This document shows, piece after piece, positions 18,514 to 27,306 of a stretch of 61,190 nt of DNA. Position numbers and translations under genes: made by a program. Position 1 is the first letter of the stretch; the number at the start of each line of letters is the position of its first letter. Origin of the DNA: Enhydrobacter sp. (GTDB taxonomy: Bacteria > Pseudomonadota > Alphaproteobacteria > Reyranellales > Reyranellaceae). Below the pieces are notes generated by a model that had not been told where the DNA came from, ran no database searches, and was given only the letters and a program-made list of their open reading frames with translations. Location: NCBI GenBank assembly GCA_026126105.1, contig JAHCJV010000028.1:1-61190 (forward strand), in the 5' to 3' direction.

Positions 18514-19320
18514 ATGGACTTCGCACTGCTTCTGAAGACCGTCGTCATCGGCATCGTCGAAGGGTTGACGGAGTTCCTGCCGGTCTCCTCGACCGGCCAC
18601 ATCGTGCTGGCCGAGGAGCTGCTGCAATTCCAGGGACCGCCCGGCAGGGTCTTCGAGATCGTCATCCAGCTCGGCGCAATCCTCGCGGTGTGCCTGCTCT
18701 ACCATGCCAAGATCTTCGCCACCGTGGCGGGCGTCATCCGCCGCGATCCGCCGTCGCTGCGCTTCGCCATGGCTGTCATGCTGGCCTTTCTGCCCGCGGT
18801 CCTGATCGGCGTCGCATTCCACAAGCAGATCAAGGCGCTGCTCGAAAAGCCGATCGTGGTGGCGATTTCCCTCATCGTCGGCGGCGTCGTCATCCTCGTC
18901 GTCGAGCGTTACGCGCAGCGGCCGCGCGTGAAATCGGTCGACGACATCGACTGGAAAACCGCACTTGTCATCGGCTTCTGCCAGTGCCTCGCAATGATCC
19001 CCGGCGTGTCGCGGTCCGGTGCCACCATCATGGGCGCACGCGTTCTTCGCGTGGATCGCGCGACCTCGGCAGAATTCTCCTTCTTCCTGGCCATTCCGAC
19101 CATGCTCGGAGCCACCGTTTACGACCTCTTCAAGAACTGGAGCACGTTGGACTGGCACGGCGGCGGACTGATCGCGATCGGCTTCGCGGCGGCCTTCCTC
19201 TCGGCCCTGGTGGTCGTGAAGCCGTTCGTGCGCTTCGTCAGCCGCCACGGTTTCGGCGTGTTCGCCTGGTACCGCATTGCAATTGGCGCATTGGCGCTCG
19301 GGCTTTTGCTCATGCGTTGA
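18514..19320 (+). CDS. uppP: Undecaprenyl-diphosphatase
   Basis: The 268-residue membrane protein has both BacA/UppP motifs: EGLTEFLPVSSTGHIVL (about residues 15-31) and IPGVSRSGATIMGARVL (about 162-178), plus some seven or eight hydrophobic segments. It dephosphorylates undecaprenyl pyrophosphate to recycle the lipid carrier of peptidoglycan and also gives low-level bacitracin tolerance. It follows parC after 3 bases. The next gene, a TRAP binding protein, starts 65 bases later with its own GGAG site and may be separately transcribed. Confidence 0.94.
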   Translation: MDFALLLKTVVIGIVEGLTEFLPVSSTGHIVLAEELLQFQGPPGRVFEIVIQLGAILAVCLLYHAKIFATVAGVIRRDPPSLRFAMAVMLAFLPAVLIGVAFHKQIKALLEKPIVVAISLIVGGVVILVVERYAQRPRVKSVDDIDWKTALVIGFCQCLAMIPGVSRSGATIMGARVLRVDRATSAEFSFFLAIPTMLGATVYDLFKNWSTLDWHGGGLIAIGFAAAFLSALVVVKPFVRFVSRHGFGVFAWYRIAIGALALGLLLMR

Positions 19321-19385
19321 CGCTTCTGCCCCTCGGGAGCGCATGTCATAAGCCGCGCAATCTTCTCGAGTACCGGAGTATTTTC

Positions 19386-20492
19386 ATGCAACGTCGCAAG
19401 TTCATCCGCACTGCTGGCGTCGGCGCCGCAGCGGCAGCAACCGCCAGTGCAGTGGCAGCTCCCGCCATTGCCCAGTCCGCGCCCGAGCTCAACTGGCGCA
19501 TGACCTCGAGCTTCCCCAAGTCGCTCGATACCCTTTACGGAGGTGCCGAGCGGCTGGCCAAGATCGTGGCCGAGGCGACCGACAACAAGTTCCAGATCCG
19601 TCCCTTCGCCGCCGGCGAGATTGTCCCGGGCCTTCAGGTGCTCGACGCGGTGCAGAACGGAACCGTCGAAATGGGCCACACCGCCTCGTACTACTACTTC
19701 GGCAAGGACCCGACCTTCGCGCTGTGCACCGTCGTTCCGTTCGGCCTCAACACGCGCCAGATGAACGCCTGGCTCACCCAGGGCGGCGGCGAGCAACTGA
19801 TCAACGACTTCTACAAGGGGTTCAGCGTCTACGGCATCGTCGCCGGCAACACGACGGCGCAGATGGGCGGCTGGTTCCGCAAGGAGATCAAGACCGTCGA
19901 CGATCTCAAGGGCCTGAAAATGCGCATCGCGGGGCTCGCAGGTGACGTCATGGTCAAGCTCGGCGTGGTGCCGCAGCAGATCGCCGGCGGCGACATCTAT
20001 CCCTCGCTGGAGAAGGGCACGGTCGACGCCGCCGAATGGGTCGGCCCCTATGACGACCAGAAGCTCGGTTTCGTGAAGGTTGCGCCGTTCTACTACTACC
20101 CCGGCTGGTGGGAGGGGAACGCCGCGCTGCACGCCATGGTCAACCTCGAGAAGTGGAATGCGCTGCCGAAGGCCTACCAGGCCATCCTGCGAATGGCCTG
20201 CGCCGACGTGAACAACTGGACGGCCGCGAAGTACGACGCCGATAATCCCCAGGCGTTGCGCGTCCTGATCGCCAGCGGCGCCAAGCTGCAGCCATTCTCG
20301 CAGCCGATCCTCGAAGCCTCCTTCAATGCAGCGAACGAGGTCTATGCCGGCCTTACCGCCAAGAACGAGCATTTCAAGAAGATTTTCGAATCGCAGATGG
20401 CTTTCCGGAAGGACGGCGTGCTGTGGGGCCGCGTCGCCGAAAACACCTTCGACAATTTCATGGCGCGTCAGTCGGCAGCCAATAAGCTTTAG
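19386..20492 (+). CDS. TRAP transporter solute-binding protein, TakP-like (copy 1)
   Basis: The 368-residue protein starts MQRRKFIRTAGVG and carries an Ala-rich segment ending APAIAQS, a twin-arginine-type signal. The mature part follows the DctP/TakP family: SSFPKSLDTLYGGAERL, IRPFAAGEIVPGLQVLDAVQNG, QMGGWFRKEI with the carboxylate-binding Arg, VPQQIAGGDIYPSLEKGTVD and EWVGPYDDQKLGF. TakP binds alpha-keto acids such as pyruvate with a cation; that ligand class is inference here. Copy 2 lies downstream on the same strand. Its membrane partners are probably one of the DctQ/DctM pairs on the opposite strand. Confidence 0.9.
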   Translation: MQRRKFIRTAGVGAAAAATASAVAAPAIAQSAPELNWRMTSSFPKSLDTLYGGAERLAKIVAEATDNKFQIRPFAAGEIVPGLQVLDAVQNGTVEMGHTASYYYFGKDPTFALCTVVPFGLNTRQMNAWLTQGGGEQLINDFYKGFSVYGIVAGNTTAQMGGWFRKEIKTVDDLKGLKMRIAGLAGDVMVKLGVVPQQIAGGDIYPSLEKGTVDAAEWVGPYDDQKLGFVKVAPFYYYPGWWEGNAALHAMVNLEKWNALPKAYQAILRMACADVNNWTAAKYDADNPQALRVLIASGAKLQPFSQPILEASFNAANEVYAGLTAKNEHFKKIFESQMAFRKDGVLWGRVAENTFDNFMARQSAANKL

Positions 20493-20530
20493 TCGCATGG
20501 CGGCACCGAATTGCCGCGACCAGATCGATG

Positions 20531-20554
20531 AAAGCCCCGCTTCGGCGGGGTTTT
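20531..20554 (+). terminator. Rho-independent terminator after TRAP binding protein copy 1
   Basis: CCCCGC (20535-20540) pairs with GCGGGG (20545-20550) over a TTCG tetraloop, and flanking AAA and TTTT lengthen the stem and give the U-tract. It ends transcription 40 bases after the stop codon and 90 bases before the copy 2 start, so the two binding-protein genes can be expressed separately. Confidence 0.85.
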
Positions 20555-20644
20555 CTGCGCCGGTCCTGCTTTTCAAATTCGATTTCGCGTGTCAGTCTGC
20601 GCATGTGGAAGGGGACAGTTAATTCCCCATCGGGAGGAGATTGA

Positions 20645-21748
20645 ATGCAGCGTAGGAAGTTCATCAAGACGGCAGGTGTGGGTGCAGCGGGCGTTGCGGC
20701 AGCTACAGCAGTGGCCGCCCCGGCGATCGCGCAAGGTATGCCGTCGGTGAAGTGGCGGTTGACCTCTAGCTTTCCCAAGTCGCTCGACACGCTTTATGGC
20801 GGTTCGGAAGTGTTTACGAAGGCGGTCAACGAGATGTCGGACGGCAAGTTCGAGATCCGTCCCTTCGCCGCGGGCGAGATCGTCCCGGGTTTGCAAGTTG
20901 CCGACGCCGTGCAGAACGGCACTGTCGAGTGCGGTCAGACGGCCGCCTACTACTACTTCGGCAAACATCCCAACTTCGTGTTCGAGACCGGCCTGCCGTT
21001 CTCGATGAACCAGCGGCAATATTATGCCTGGTTGGCGTTCGGCGGCGGTCACGACCTCATCAACGAATTCTACAAGGAGTACAATTTCCGTTCATTCACC
21101 TTCGGCGGCACGGGCTGCCAGATGGGCGGCTGGTTCCGCAAGGAAATCAAGTCGATGGACGACATGAAGGGACTGAAGTTCCGCGTCGGCGGTTTCGCCG
21201 GGCTGATCCTTCAGCGGCTCGGCGTCGTGCCGCAGCAGATCGCCGGCGGCGATATCTATCCGGCCCTGGAAAAGGGCACGATCGACGCGTGTGAATGGGT
21301 CGGCCCGTACGACGACGAGAAGCTCGGCTTCAACAAGGTTGCCAAGTACTACTACTATCCCGGCTGGTGGGAGGGCGCCTCGGTCGGCTCGCTGTACGTC
21401 AACAACGATGCCTGGGCGAAGCTTCCGAAGAATTATCAGGCGATGGTCGAAACCGCTGCAGGCCTCGTCACCTCCTGGATGGTGCCGAAGTACGATGCGG
21501 GCAATCCGGCGGCGCTGCGTCGGCTGGTTGCCGCCGGCACCGAACTGCGGCCGTTCCCGCGGACCGTGCTCGAGCCGTGCTTCCTCGAGGCCTACAAATA
21601 TTATGACGAGCTGTCTGCCAAGGATCCGAAGTTCAAGAAGATCTACGACAGCCTGAAGGCCTTCCGGAGCGACGAGAACCTGTGGTTCCGCGTTGCCGAG
21701 AACACCTTCGACAACTTCAACTTCGCGATGTCGGCGCAAGGCCGGTAA
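20645..21748 (+). CDS. TRAP transporter solute-binding protein, TakP-like (copy 2)
   Basis: The 367-residue protein is a clear paralogue of the preceding binding protein: MQRRKFIKTAGVG signal with twin Arg and APAIAQG cleavage region, then SSFPKSLDTLYGGSEVF, IRPFAAGEIVPGLQVADAVQNG, QMGGWFRKEIKSMDDMKGLK, VPQQIAGGDIYPALEKGTID and EWVGPYDDEKLGF. A strong GGGAGGAG site precedes ATG 20645. Differences cluster between residues 90 and 150 and in the C-terminal third, where the ligand pocket and docking surface lie, so the two copies may bind different acids. The gene ends at a bidirectional terminator. Confidence 0.9.
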   Translation: MQRRKFIKTAGVGAAGVAAATAVAAPAIAQGMPSVKWRLTSSFPKSLDTLYGGSEVFTKAVNEMSDGKFEIRPFAAGEIVPGLQVADAVQNGTVECGQTAAYYYFGKHPNFVFETGLPFSMNQRQYYAWLAFGGGHDLINEFYKEYNFRSFTFGGTGCQMGGWFRKEIKSMDDMKGLKFRVGGFAGLILQRLGVVPQQIAGGDIYPALEKGTIDACEWVGPYDDEKLGFNKVAKYYYYPGWWEGASVGSLYVNNDAWAKLPKNYQAMVETAAGLVTSWMVPKYDAGNPAALRRLVAAGTELRPFPRTVLEPCFLEAYKYYDELSAKDPKFKKIYDSLKAFRSDENLWFRVAENTFDNFNFAMSAQGR

Positions 21749-21768
21749 ACGAGGACGCACTCAATAAG

Positions 21769-21800
21769 AAAGCCCCGCCGGGAAACCGGCGGGGCTTTTT
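21769..21800. terminator. Bidirectional terminator between TRAP binding protein and DctM genes
   Basis: AGCCCCGCCGG (21771-21781) and CCGGCGGGGCT (21786-21796) form an 11-bp perfect stem with a GAAA tetraloop, followed by TTTTT on plus; the preceding AA and further TT residues give a T-rich tail on the minus strand too. It separates the plus-strand binding protein gene from the converging minus-strand permease gene. Confidence 0.9.
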
Positions 21801-21818
21801 CTTTGTTCTCTTTCCGGC

Positions 21819-23534
21819 CTATTTGAAGACCGGGGGAGCTGCATCCTCCGAGGGAGGCGCCTGGAGCTCGATCTTCACCTTTGAAGGGTCGACTCCGTTG
21901 CCCTTGTCGAGATTGCCGGTGACCATCTGCGGAAAGGCGATGACCAGTCCGACCATGATCACCTGGATCACGACGAAAGGCACCGCACCCCAGTAGATCT
22001 CGGCGGTCGTGACACCTCTCGTGATCTTCTTGGTGACCTTGTCGATATACTCCCCGTCGGGCGCCACCGATCGGAGGTAGAAGAGAGCGAAGCCGAACGG
22101 GGGGTGCATGAAGGAGGTCTGCATGTTCACGCCGAGCAGCACGCCGAACCAGATAAGGTCGATACCCAGGGCTTCTGCCGGCTTGACCAACAGCGGAATG
22201 ATGATGAAGGCGAGCTCGAAGAAGTCGAGGAAGAACGCCAGCAGGAAGATCATGATGTTGATCACGATCAGGAAGCCGATCACGCCGCCGGGAAGCCCGA
22301 GCAGCAGATGCTCGACCCAGAGATCGCCGCTGACGCCGTAAAAGCTAAGGCTGAAGACGCGTGCACCGACCAGGATGAAGACGACAAACGCCGTCAGCTT
22401 GGCGGTGCTGTCCATGGCCTGCTTGAGCAGATCAAAAGTGAGGCGGCGATTGGCGAGAGCCAGCAGGAGCGCACCTGTCGCTCCCATTGCTCCGCCTTCC
22501 GTGGGCGTCGCCAACCCGATGAAGATCGTGCCGAGGACGAGAAAAATCAGCGCCAGAGGCGGCATCATGACGATGACGACCTGCTGGCCGAGCCGGCTGA
22601 TCAAGCCAAGCTTGAAGACCTTGTTGGCGAGCGCAATCGCATAGGCGATGAGGCCGGCACCGGCGGCGGCCCAGATGTCCTCCCAACCGAGATAGACGTG
22701 CAGGGCGACGCCGATGGCGATGACGCCCAAGATCAGCACGATCAGGGACGTATAGCCCGCGCTCCCGTCGTCTTCCTTGATCTGACGTGCCTCCGGCGGA
22801 AGGGCTGGCGCGCAGCGGGGATTGAGGATCGTACGGCCAAGCACGAAGCCGAGATAGAGGCAGGTCAGCACCAGGCCGGGGATGAGGGCGCCCTTGTACA
22901 TGTCGCCGACCGAGCGGCCGAGCTGGTCGGCGAGCACGATGAGCACGAGGCTGGGCGGGATGATCTGGGCCAGGGTGCCCGATGCCGCAATTACGCCGGA
23001 AGCCAGCTTCCGGTCATAGCCGTAGCGGAGCATGATCGGCAGCGAGATCAGGCCCATCGAGATGACCGATGCGGCGACCACGCCCGTCGTCGCGGCGAGC
23101 AACGCGCCCACGAGAATGACCGCATAGGCTAGGCCGCCTGGCAGCGGCCCGAAGAGCTGGCCGATCGTGTCCAGAAGGTCCTCGGCCATGCCCGAGCGCT
23201 CGAGAATGAGGCCCATGAAGGTGAAGAACGGGATCGCGAGGAGCGTCTCGTTCTCCATGACGCCGAACATGCGGTTGGGCAGGGCTTGCATGAGGTTGGG
23301 CGTGAAGAGGCCCAGCTCGATTCCGACTATGGCGTACAAAAGACCCAGCGCGGCCAGCGAGAAGGCGACCGGATAGCCGAGCAGGAGGAAGAACACGAGA
23401 GAGGCGAACATGATCGGCGCCATCTCCGCCTTCAGCCAGGCGGCCACGGCACTTTGGGGCGCGAAGATCGACACGAGGAGCAGAGCCGCGATCGCGATCA
23501 GGAAGGCGTAAAACAGCCCGCGGAAATACTTCAT
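21819..23534 (-). CDS. TRAP transporter large permease subunit, DctM family (pair 1)
   Basis: The 571-residue protein is a DctM-type 12-plus-helix membrane subunit. LGYPVAFSLAALGLLYAIVG, NETLLAIPFFTFMGLILERSGMAEDLL, GLAYAVILVGALLAATTGVV and the C-terminal MQTSFMHPPFGFALFYLRS are typical. It uses the sodium gradient to move the ligand delivered by a periplasmic DctP/TakP protein. ATG 23534 was chosen; the open frame runs further upstream into dctQ without family resemblance. It begins 10 bases after dctQ. An extended cytosolic or linker stretch near 270-330 makes it longer than the usual 430 residues, as in the TakM-like group. Confidence 0.9.
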   Translation of the reverse strand: MKYFRGLFYAFLIAIAALLLVSIFAPQSAVAAWLKAEMAPIMFASLVFFLLLGYPVAFSLAALGLLYAIVGIELGLFTPNLMQALPNRMFGVMENETLLAIPFFTFMGLILERSGMAEDLLDTIGQLFGPLPGGLAYAVILVGALLAATTGVVAASVISMGLISLPIMLRYGYDRKLASGVIAASGTLAQIIPPSLVLIVLADQLGRSVGDMYKGALIPGLVLTCLYLGFVLGRTILNPRCAPALPPEARQIKEDDGSAGYTSLIVLILGVIAIGVALHVYLGWEDIWAAAGAGLIAYAIALANKVFKLGLISRLGQQVVIVMMPPLALIFLVLGTIFIGLATPTEGGAMGATGALLLALANRRLTFDLLKQAMDSTAKLTAFVVFILVGARVFSLSFYGVSGDLWVEHLLLGLPGGVIGFLIVINIMIFLLAFFLDFFELAFIIIPLLVKPAEALGIDLIWFGVLLGVNMQTSFMHPPFGFALFYLRSVAPDGEYIDKVTKKITRGVTTAEIYWGAVPFVVIQVIMVGLVIAFPQMVTGNLDKGNGVDPSKVKIELQAPPSEDAAPPVFK

Positions 23535-23544
23535 GGCGGGCGCC

Positions 23545-24099
23545 TCAGTGGTTGGTCGGGGTTGAGCGGGGGTCGACATAGACGCCCAGCATTTCGCCGA
23601 TCTGCTTGATCGCCTCCGATATCCCCTGGAGCAGCAGGAGGACAAAGCCGACGATGATCATCAGTTTGATCGGCCAGCGCAGGAGCCCGCCGGCGTTGCT
23701 CGAATGCTCGCTGATGCGATACGATTCGATGAAGTAGGGCCACGAGTAGTAGATCATGATCAGGCAGAGCGGCATCAGGAAGAAGAGGTGGCCAAAAAGG
23801 GCGATCCGCTGATTGGCTTTGACGCTCAAATGGCTGGCGACGATATCAATGCGGATATGTTCCTTGCGGAGCAACGCATATCCGGCACAGCCGAGGAAGA
23901 GCACGCTGAACAGATACCACTGGAGCTCCAGCCAGGCATTCGAACTCGCGTTGAAGGCCTTGCGGGCCACCGCGTTGGTGGCGCTGATCAAGACCGTAAT
24001 GAGGATCAGCCAGTACAAGATCCGGCCGATCGTTTCCGTCATCCGATCGATCGCCGCGCTCAGGCGAAGAAGTCCAGTCACAGACGTTGCCCCCTTCAA
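23545..24099 (-). CDS. TRAP transporter small permease subunit, DctQ family (pair 1)
   Basis: The 184-residue protein has four hydrophobic segments and the DctQ pattern: ITVLISATNAVARKAFNASSNAWLELQWYLFSVLFLG, LLRKEHIRIDIV, and the C-terminal EHSSNAGGLLRWPIKLMIIVGFVLLLLQGISEAIK. It stabilises the large subunit in the inner membrane. Its closest relative in the window is the other DctQ at 25846-26391, sharing the SSNAWLE.QWY and SSNAGGLLRWPIKL segments, so the pairs arose by duplication. It lies 145 bases downstream of the pair 2 DctM gene and may be co-transcribed. Confidence 0.9.
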   Translation of the reverse strand: MKGATSVTGLLRLSAAIDRMTETIGRILYWLILITVLISATNAVARKAFNASSNAWLELQWYLFSVLFLGCAGYALLRKEHIRIDIVASHLSVKANQRIALFGHLFFLMPLCLIMIYYSWPYFIESYRISEHSSNAGGLLRWPIKLMIIVGFVLLLLQGISEAIKQIGEMLGVYVDPRSTPTNH

Positions 24100-24244
24100 A
24101 GAGTATTATTGATTGCCGTCGCCTCGGAGCAGAACGGGCTTTCCATCTATCAGAAAACCTTCAAGCCGGAAGCCATCTTTGAGTCACATTCGACGTTTGG
24201 CGTCGCTGCAGGCTAATTTCCTTCCATCCAATGGATATTCGACC

Positions 24245-25849
24245 TCAGTTCTTCGGCGTCGGCGCGAAGTTCGGCACTTCAGTCTCTGTGTCGGGCGTCT
24301 GCAATTCGATCTTGATCTTGGTCGGATCGACGGTCGACGGCGCGTCGAGGAAGTAGGTCACCGACTGGGGCAGGGCGACCACGATCACCACCATGATGAG
24401 CTGCAGGACAACCCAGGGAATCGAGCCCCAGTAGATGTCGGAACTCTTGACCTCCTTGGGCGCCACGCTGCGCAGGTAGAAGAGGGCAAAGCCGAACGGC
24501 GGATGCATGAACGAAGTCTGGACGTTCACGCAGAGCATGACGCCGAACCAGATCAGAGCCGCATCCGGGCCAACCACAGGCTCCAGGATCTTCTGCGCCA
24601 CCGGCGCGAGCATGGGCACGATGATGAAGGCGATCTCGAAGAAATCGAGGAAGAAGGCCAGGAAGAACACGAAAAGATTGACGACGATCAGAAAGCCCCA
24701 GACGCCGCCCGGCAGGTTCGACATCAGATGCTCGACCCAGAGATTGCCGTCGACCCCTTGGAAGGTGATCGAGAAGCAGGTCGCCCCGACGAGGATGAAG
24801 GCCACCATGGCTGTGATCCGCATCGTCGCCTGGAGGGCCATGACGATCAGGTCGCGCAGATCCTTGACCTGCCAGGCCCGCCAGCACAGCCAGATGATGG
24901 AGGCAAACATCACCGTGAAGGCTATCTTGAAGGGAACCGATTTGAAGGCGAACAAGCCGATCACGAAGCCCAGACCGGCAGCTGCGCAGCCGACGCCGAA
25001 AGCCCATCTGTCGAACCGCGTGAGCGGGGCATTGCGTACCACGGCCAGCACGATGGCACCGATGGTGCCCATGGCGCCCGCTTCCGTCGGCGTCGCCAGG
25101 CCCATCATGATGGTGCCGAGAACGAGAAAGATCAGGACGGCAGCCGGAATGATGCCCCAGGCACACTTGATCAGCAGCGCCTTGCCGAAAAGCGTGCGAG
25201 AGACCGGCGGAAGTGCCGCGGGTTTTACCAGCGTGAGGTAGAATGTGTAGGCCGCGAACAGGACGATCTGCAGGAGGGAGGGGCCCCAGGCGCCGAGGTA
25301 CATGTCGCCCACCGAGCGGCCGAGCTGGTCGGCCAGCACGACCAGCACCAGCGAGGGCGGCACGAGCTGCGTGATGGTGCCGGAGGCCGCCAGCACGCCC
25401 GTCGCATACCGCATGTCGTATTTGTAGCGCATCATCACCGGCAGGGTGATCATCGCCATGGCGATGACCTGAGCGGCCACGGTGCCGGTGATGGCGCCCA
25501 GGATGAAGCCGACGATGATTGTCGAGTAGCCGAGGCCACCCTTCATCGGCCCGAACAGCTGGCCCATCGATTCCAGCATGTCCTCCGCCAGCCCGCATTT
25601 TTCCAGGATGGCGCCCATGAAGGTGAAGAAGGGAATCGCGAGCAGCAACTCGTTGGAGAGGATCGACCCGAACACGCGGCCGGGAATCGCCTGCATGAAC
25701 GGCATGGTGAAATAGCCGAAATCGATCGACAGGAAGCCGAAGAAGAACCCGACGGCGGCCAGCGAGAAAGCGACCGGGTAGCCGATGATCATGAAGACCA
25801 CCAGCCCCGCGAACATGAGTGGCGGCATCCACTCCAGAGGTATGATCAC
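24245..25849 (-). CDS. TRAP transporter large permease subunit, DctM family (pair 2)
   Basis: The 534-residue membrane protein shares LLAIPFFTFMGAILEKCGLAEDML, GASGTITQLVPPSLVLVVLADQLGRSVGDMYLGA, ATPTEAGAMGTIGA and MQTSFMHPPFGFALFYLRSVAP with pair 1. GTG 25849 is chosen because it forms a GTGA overlap with the dctQ stop; the first residues then read MIIPLEWMPPLMFAGL. An in-frame ATG seven codons later is an alternative. It should work with one of the two TakP-like binding proteins on the other strand; which one cannot be told from order alone. Confidence 0.9.
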   Translation of the reverse strand: MIIPLEWMPPLMFAGLVVFMIIGYPVAFSLAAVGFFFGFLSIDFGYFTMPFMQAIPGRVFGSILSNELLLAIPFFTFMGAILEKCGLAEDMLESMGQLFGPMKGGLGYSTIIVGFILGAITGTVAAQVIAMAMITLPVMMRYKYDMRYATGVLAASGTITQLVPPSLVLVVLADQLGRSVGDMYLGAWGPSLLQIVLFAAYTFYLTLVKPAALPPVSRTLFGKALLIKCAWGIIPAAVLIFLVLGTIMMGLATPTEAGAMGTIGAIVLAVVRNAPLTRFDRWAFGVGCAAAGLGFVIGLFAFKSVPFKIAFTVMFASIIWLCWRAWQVKDLRDLIVMALQATMRITAMVAFILVGATCFSITFQGVDGNLWVEHLMSNLPGGVWGFLIVVNLFVFFLAFFLDFFEIAFIIVPMLAPVAQKILEPVVGPDAALIWFGVMLCVNVQTSFMHPPFGFALFYLRSVAPKEVKSSDIYWGSIPWVVLQLIMVVIVVALPQSVTYFLDAPSTVDPTKIKIELQTPDTETEVPNFAPTPKN

Positions 25850-26391
25850 TGGGTCGGCCTCTCGTAATGGGCTTCGAGGCTCTCGACTGGAATGTCGTTG
25901 AGGAAGGCCACGCGCTTGATGAGTTCCGAAAGCCCCTGCAGGGCGACCAGCACAAAGCCGACGGGCAGCACCAGCTTGATCGGCCAGCGCAGCAGGCCGC
26001 CGGCATTCGACGAGTGCTCGCCGACATTGTAGGCCTGCATGAAGAACGGCCAGCTGAGCCACGCGAGAATGGCGCAGGTCGGAATCAGGAATACGATGGT
26101 TCCCAGGATGTCGATCCAGAGCTGGCCGCGACGACTGACAACCATATAGAGCAGGTCTACGCGGACGTGTTCGTTGCGCTTCAAGGTGTAGGACGCACCG
26201 AACATCACGATGACCGCGAACATGTACCACTGGACTTCGAGCCAGGCGTTCGAGCTCATGTCATAGGCGTAACGCACCATGGCGTTGCCGCCACTGACGA
26301 TGCAGGCCAGCAGAACCAGCCAGTTGCAGACGTTGCCTATCTTTTCGTTGATGAAATCAATGAAGCTGCTGAACGAGAGCAGTACGCGCAT
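25846..26391 (-). CDS. TRAP transporter small permease subunit, DctQ family (pair 2)
   Basis: The 181-residue, four-helix protein begins MRVLLSFSSFIDFINEKIGNVCNWLVLLACIVSGGNAMVRYAYDMSSNAWLE and ends with the DctQ region EHSSNAGGLLRWPIKLVLPVGFVLVALQGLSELIKRVAFL. It forms the small inner-membrane subunit with the DctM gene that overlaps its stop. As the first gene of a minus-strand row dctQ2-dctM2-dctQ1-dctM1, its promoter should lie in the 134-base gap up to 26525, where I saw no convincing -35/-10 pair. Confidence 0.9.
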   Translation of the reverse strand: MRVLLSFSSFIDFINEKIGNVCNWLVLLACIVSGGNAMVRYAYDMSSNAWLEVQWYMFAVIVMFGASYTLKRNEHVRVDLLYMVVSRRGQLWIDILGTIVFLIPTCAILAWLSWPFFMQAYNVGEHSSNAGGLLRWPIKLVLPVGFVLVALQGLSELIKRVAFLNDIPVESLEAHYERPTQ

Positions 26392-26525
26392 CCAACCCCC
26401 AGACGATACTTTCTTCTTGCCGCCCCCTTCCAGAGCTCCGCTTTCATAGCGTCAAGTCCGGCGGCGGGCCAGAGGCAGGGCGTATTGAAAGTTGATCCGG
26501 CGGGCGTCGGGCCGACGGTCCCTCC

Positions 26526-27260
26526 CTAGCCCGCTGCTGCTTCCGTCCAGCCGTCGGCACCGAAGAATTCCAGCGGCCGGAACGCGCGCTTGTAGGCCAT
26601 CTTGCTGGAATCGGCGATCCAGTAGCCGAGATAGACATACGGCAGACCACGCTTGGCGGCCGCTTCGGCGAGCCACAGGATCATGTAGGTCCCGAGCCCG
26701 CGCCGCGGATCCTGCGGGTCGAAATAGCTGTATACCGCCGACACGCCGCTCGACAGCCAGTCCACGAGGCAGGCACCGACCAGCTTCCCGTCGCCGGAAT
26801 CGTCGCGGAACTCGATAATCGCGGTCTCGACCGGGCTCTCCTCGACCATGGCGCGATAGTCGTCGAAATCCATGTCGGCCATGTCGCCATCGCGATGCCG
26901 CGCCATCACATAGCGCGAGAACAGCGCATACTGCTCGCCCGTTGCCAGCGCCTGGACCTCGGAGGCGTGAACGTGCTCGTTGCGCTTCATGATCCGGCGC
27001 TGGACGCGGTTCGGATCGAAGTCGCGCACGCGGATGCGCACCGGCACGCAGGCACGGCAGCCATCGCACAGAGGCTTGTAGACGAAATGGTGCGAGCGCC
27101 TGAAGCCCGCATCGGTCAGCGTGTCGTGCTGGGAGATCGCGTCCGGACCGCTCAGCTCGGTGACGAGCTTGGTCTCCAACCGGTGCGGCAGATACGGACA
27201 GCGCATCGCCGGCGTGGTGCGGAAGAAGCGAAGGGTCTGGATGTTCTGACGGATGAACAT
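26526..27260 (-). CDS. bpt: Aspartate/glutamate leucyltransferase (Bpt, N-end rule)
   Basis: The 244-residue protein has the ATE/Bpt features: RFFRTTPAMRCPYLPHRLETKLVTEL, DTLTDAGFRRSHHFVYKPLCDGCRACVPVRIRV with the conserved Cys and CGCRAC cluster, and the GNAT-like C-terminal half with YSYFDPQDPRRGLGTYMILW, YVYLGYWIADSSKMAYKRAFRPLE. It attaches Leu to proteins with N-terminal Asp or Glu, marking them for ClpS/ClpAP. The start at 27260 (MFIRQNIQTLRFF) is chosen for fit with family length; the frame is open 30 codons further upstream. Confidence 0.9.
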   Translation of the reverse strand: MFIRQNIQTLRFFRTTPAMRCPYLPHRLETKLVTELSGPDAISQHDTLTDAGFRRSHHFVYKPLCDGCRACVPVRIRVRDFDPNRVQRRIMKRNEHVHASEVQALATGEQYALFSRYVMARHRDGDMADMDFDDYRAMVEESPVETAIIEFRDDSGDGKLVGACLVDWLSSGVSAVYSYFDPQDPRRGLGTYMILWLAEAAAKRGLPYVYLGYWIADSSKMAYKRAFRPLEFFGADGWTEAAAG

Positions 27261-27306
27261 GATGCTGGAGGAGTGTAGCGCGGCCACAACCGAATGGAAG
27301 TTCTCT

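Noticed and set aside
22104..23132. Plus-strand frame opposite the DctM gene, rich in Glu, Asp and Gln
   Set aside because: This composition is what membrane-protein codons give on the reverse strand; not a real gene.
24226..24236. ATCCAATGGAT palindrome between the two TRAP permease pairs
   Set aside because: Short (11 bases), not near a start codon, and no second copy seen; likely chance.
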